64,000 bases of DNA from Paramecium tetraurelia (Eukaryota > Ciliophora > Oligohymenophorea > Peniculida > Parameciidae): positions 272,170-336,169 of the forward strand of contig NW_001799637.1 of NCBI RefSeq assembly GCF_000165425.1. The letters are read 5' to 3'. Below are positions 61,019 to 64,000 of this stretch, piece by piece. Both the position numbers and the translations under genes were made by a program. How positions within the stretch are numbered: the first letter of the stretch is position 1; every line of letters starts with the position of its first letter. Below the pieces are notes generated by a model that saw only the letters and a program-made list of their open reading frames with translations, searched no databases and was not told the DNA's origin.

Positions 61019-62230
61019 TCAGTTTATGTAATTGATTTCCTTAAGTTTTATCTTTCCAACCAAATCTATTTCTTCCCATTTACCAACTTTTTTATCATTT
61101 TTATATTGACCACTGTAAACGATTTACTACAAATAATGAAACCCACAACTTAACTCAATCCAACTCCCAATTTTTTTTGAATTTCCATCTTCATATGATC
61201 CACCACCGCTAAAAATTTAGTTTTTCTAATATCTACATTTTTTCTCGCTCTCCATTTAAGTTATCCTTATACCAAATATCCCATCTTCCAACTTTTTTAC
61301 CATTTTTATATTGACCATGATATGTGATTTACTATTGTGCCTTGAAGCCATCACTCATCTCAATCCAATTTCCAATTTTAATAGATGATTCTCCATCATA
61401 TTATCCACCTCCACTAATATGATAATTATATTTACATTATTTCAAACTTTTCTTAATTCCATGGTCTATACATTGTATCCCATCTACCAACTTTACTATT
61501 TTTTTGGTATTAACCATTATAAATGAGTTATTAGCCCAACCCAAAGCCATCTCTGATCTCAGTCCACCTTCCAATCTTAATTGAGCCTTCCTCGTCATAC
61601 TACCCACCACCACTGAAATACTAGATTATCAAAATTACATCTGTTCAAATTTATCATCTTTTCTATACCAAGTAGTCCATTTACCAACTTTACTACCATT
61701 TTTATATTCTCCTTTAAAAATTAATTAAGAATAATCCCAAAATCCATCACTAAGTTCAATCCACTGGCCAATTTTGATTTTGCCTCCTTTATCGTATGAT
61801 CCTCCTCCACTAAATTTATTGAATCAATTTAAATTTTACATCTATTCAAACATTTCCTTACCTTTCTCCCTATATAAAATATCCCATCTACCAACTCTGT
61901 TATTATTTTTATATTCACCATTATAAGTAACTTATGAACGCTACCAAAACTCATTACTTAATTCAATCCATGTACCATTCTTACCATTCCAGTTATATTC
62001 TCCTCCACCCCTAATTGTTTTATATAAATCCTTACACCTCTTCTTTTTCAGATATGTACTTCCAATTCCCTATCCTTTAACCATTATCATATATTCCTAC
62101 TTCATATACCTACGCCTAGCTGATGCTTAATGATAATTAATGCGTACCTCCAATAATTCTTGATGATATCTATCCATTAGCCATCTTTTTTACCATTAAT
62201 TGAGTATTATCCACCTACATCCTTTAATAT
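61019..62230 (-). repeat. six diverged protein-coding repeats, mostly one per exon
   Basis: On the minus strand the unit recurs six times with about 50-60% identity at the protein level. Five introns cut at the same place in the unit, in phase 2, immediately before the Gly-Gly-Gly codons. Intron sequences themselves are not similar and vary from 22 to 30 nt. Confidence 0.78.
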
Positions 62231-63134
62231 CTATCCATTCCAAGTTGCTGTCCATTTTCCAAACTTTTTCTTATTCTTCCCGTAAATACCAACCCACTTT
62301 AAATTTTATATTTGTTCTAGATTATTGAATAAATCAGAGGACTAAATTTCTTTATTTTAATCACTATTTGAGTCTAATAAGAAAATAGAATTTTACACTC
62401 CAATAATTTTTCCATCCCTCAAATATTAAGTTTCTTATTCTTGAGTAAAGACTATTTGGATTCTTATTTTTCTGTATTAATATAAAGTATCAAAATAATC
62501 CCAATTGGTCATCATTTTCTCCTAAGTGCTTCCTTGCCAGGAATTTTGTTCATGTTATTCAATTCTATTAAGTTAACAAATTATCTCACTAATCAATTGA
62601 GGAAATATTCTTCATTTCAACTTGAAATCTTTATTCATACATATTCATTTCTTGAACTATCCAATTCAATGCTTTGGTAAATTTCATCTGATAAGATTTT
62701 TTTTGGGCATCCCAATTACTCAAAGTATTTCCTTCTAACATATCTACTAACTTATCCAAATCAGAGTTTTAGGATTCTATTGGATTGGCATTATTATATA
62801 TAAGATGGATATACTATTAATCTTATTAGTCAATCTTATCAAGTGTGTAGTTAATATCATCAATCACTTGTTAGTGTAATTTCCGAATCCTCTCTTCTAT
62901 ATCCGATAGGGCAGATTTTAAAATTGTTTTGATAGTTAATTATTATTATTGGTCATCAAGTTTGTACTCATTAACCTTTTCAGTTAATCTATCTTAAAAC
63001 AGTTCTATGGGGAGAGGTCTTTTGCTAGATTTATGCTCGTAAACACATATATGACATAGTTTTCGATTACATTGATGGGAATCAATACATATTGTAGTTA
63101 CTTAACAGTTTGGGTGATGAGTGCATTAGTACAT
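61019..63134 (-). CDS. B-box zinc-finger, coiled-coil protein with six C-terminal Gly-Trp repeats
   Basis: About 650 residues. The N-terminal 45 residues have a B-box-like zinc site (CTHHPNC..CIDSHQC..LCHICVYEH). A long coiled coil follows (about 50-220). The C-terminal half is six copies of a repeat of 45-60 residues, consensus GGG-x-Y-[DE]..IKIG-x-W-[IT]-E-[LIM]-[SR]-D-G-F..Y-x-G-[QE]-Y-[KQ]-N..K-V-G-[RK]-W, reminiscent of MORN or YwqK-type repeats. Introns of 25, 30, 26, 22 and 28 nt separate the repeats; another (28 nt) lies within the first. A one-base change is needed near 62600-62610, between the coiled coil and the repeats. Function unknown; B-box plus coiled coil suggests a scaffold. 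Confidence 0.75.
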
Positions 63135-64000
63135 TTTAATATTAAAATTTCAGAGATTTGAATTATATTTCGTTAAACAAATAATTGAAACACGATTCAA
63201 ATTATTGAGTCGTTTGATAATTTTTTGACAAGGATATGCGATATTCTTAATTCTATTTATTGGTAGAATAATTAAAGAATAGAATTTAGAATGATTTAGT
63301 ACCATAGTTCTGTCATATAAATATTTGAACTGATTTAATAAATTGCTTAAGCATATTGAATTGTTATTATATTTTAAGAACTTTCTGTTGCTGCATGTGA
63401 TGCTATTGAGAAAAAGAAATAAAGAAGAAAAAAAAAATGCCTTACGAATGTAAGTTATTAAATGACAAATAATGGTTTAGACTATATTTCTCTGCTACTT
63501 TAATTTCTAAACCCAAACAATCAATCAAATAAATCCAAATCTTCAAAAAATTCATATTTTTCAATCTAATCTAATAAAATTCAAATTAACATAATCAAAA
63601 CCTAAAAATTATAATTCAAAATTTAATATGATAATCAAAATACAACTCAATAATTTTAAAATTTACTATATAAAAAAAAATAACTAATAAACCTTTTACT
63701 TTTTATAATATCTAATTTAAAATTAAAATATTATAATTATATTTAATAAATAAAAAATAAATTGATTTACAATAAAATGTTAAAAAAAAAGATAATTAAT
63801 AGATATTTGTAAAAAAAATAATATTAAAAATAAAAACTATTGAATTTAATATTATATATTTTCTTTTACTAAATTGCTCCATTCCTACCACAATTAATTA
63901 AATTAAATTAATCTAATTTTAATCTTAACACTATATTTAAACATTTAAACTATTAATTTCCTAAATACTTTCAATTTCCTTTTAATAATGTTTAAATATA
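63135..64000 (+). other. A+T-rich spacer, right end almost without G
   Basis: No gene called. A frame from ATG 63437 (MPYECKLLNDKQWF..) is of chance length. From about 63481 to 64000 the + strand has about ten G against some sixty C. No telomeric C4A2/C3A3-type repeats are visible. Confidence 0.5.

Noticed and set aside
1-64000. Dozens of short standard-code ORFs and apparent pseudogenes full of TAA/TAG
   Set aside because: Conserved proteins (uS17, uL2, peroxiredoxin, formin) run straight through TAA and TAG at glutamine positions and end in TGA, so these codons are sense here.
63400-64000. Telomere or subtelomere at the right end
   Set aside because: No C4A2, C3A3 or G-rich repeats are present; only base skew and A+T richness.
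1-64000. tRNA genes, rRNA, CRISPR arrays, integrases or transposases
   Set aside because: Scanned by eye on both strands for the TpsiC-type GGTTCGAATCC core, regular spaced repeats and DDE or tyrosine recombinase motifs; none convincing. A covariance-model search would be decisive.

Overview
The window reads as macronuclear DNA of a ciliate, most likely Paramecium. Long reading frames appear only when TAA and TAG are read as glutamine and TGA alone is a stop. The genes are cut by roughly 65 very small GT..AG introns, nearly all 20-30 nt, and intergenic spacers are often under 150 bp. Base composition is strongly A+T rich. I saw no tRNA, rRNA, CRISPR array, transposon or telomere repeat. All exon joins were deduced by eye, so conserved cores are safer than exact ends.

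Layout. 0-7 kb: a small Q-rich gene (-), an M16 metallopeptidase (+), an R2R3-MYB protein with a Q/P/M-rich repeat tail (-), and an unidentified gene (-). 7-13.4 kb: a two-pore-type cation channel (+), a membrane thioredoxin-like protein (+), an acylation-type unknown (-) and ribosomal protein uS17 (+). 13.4-20.5 kb: an Aurora-like kinase (-) and a formin (+) that diverge from start codons 14 bp apart, then a large DOMON / cytochrome b561 / cytochrome b5 / ferredoxin-reductase fusion (+). 20.5-33 kb: a frameshifted methyltransferase, a CXC (tesmin/LIN54-type) protein, a coiled-coil protein, a ULK-like kinase with a frameshift, a cyclin, a putative DNA-binding protein and several unknowns. 33.6-41.7 kb: an IP3-receptor/ryanodine-receptor family calcium release channel. 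41.8-53.3 kb: an unkempt-like CCCH zinc-finger protein, a GYF-domain protein, a SAPS-domain phosphatase subunit, a 1319-residue multipass membrane protein of unknown family, ribosomal protein uL2 and an EF-hand protein. 53.4-64 kb is sparser: a 2-Cys peroxiredoxin, several small or unresolved genes, an MGCCC-type protein, and a B-box protein whose tail is six repeats, mostly one repeat per exon. The last 0.5 kb is nearly free of G on the + strand.

The genes look like an ordinary eukaryotic mixture (signalling, cytoskeleton, redox, translation), not one pathway. Calcium is a recurring theme (two-pore channel, IP3R-like channel, EF-hand protein), but nothing shows they are linked beyond proximity. 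No clearly new multigene system was found. The most unusual items are the single-chain electron-transfer fusion, the repeat-per-exon protein, the altered filter of the IP3R-like channel, and the uncharacterised large membrane protein. Several genes (methyltransferase, ULK-like kinase, B-box protein, the gene near 57.5 kb) each need a one-base correction, which suggests either decayed paralogues or assembly indels.
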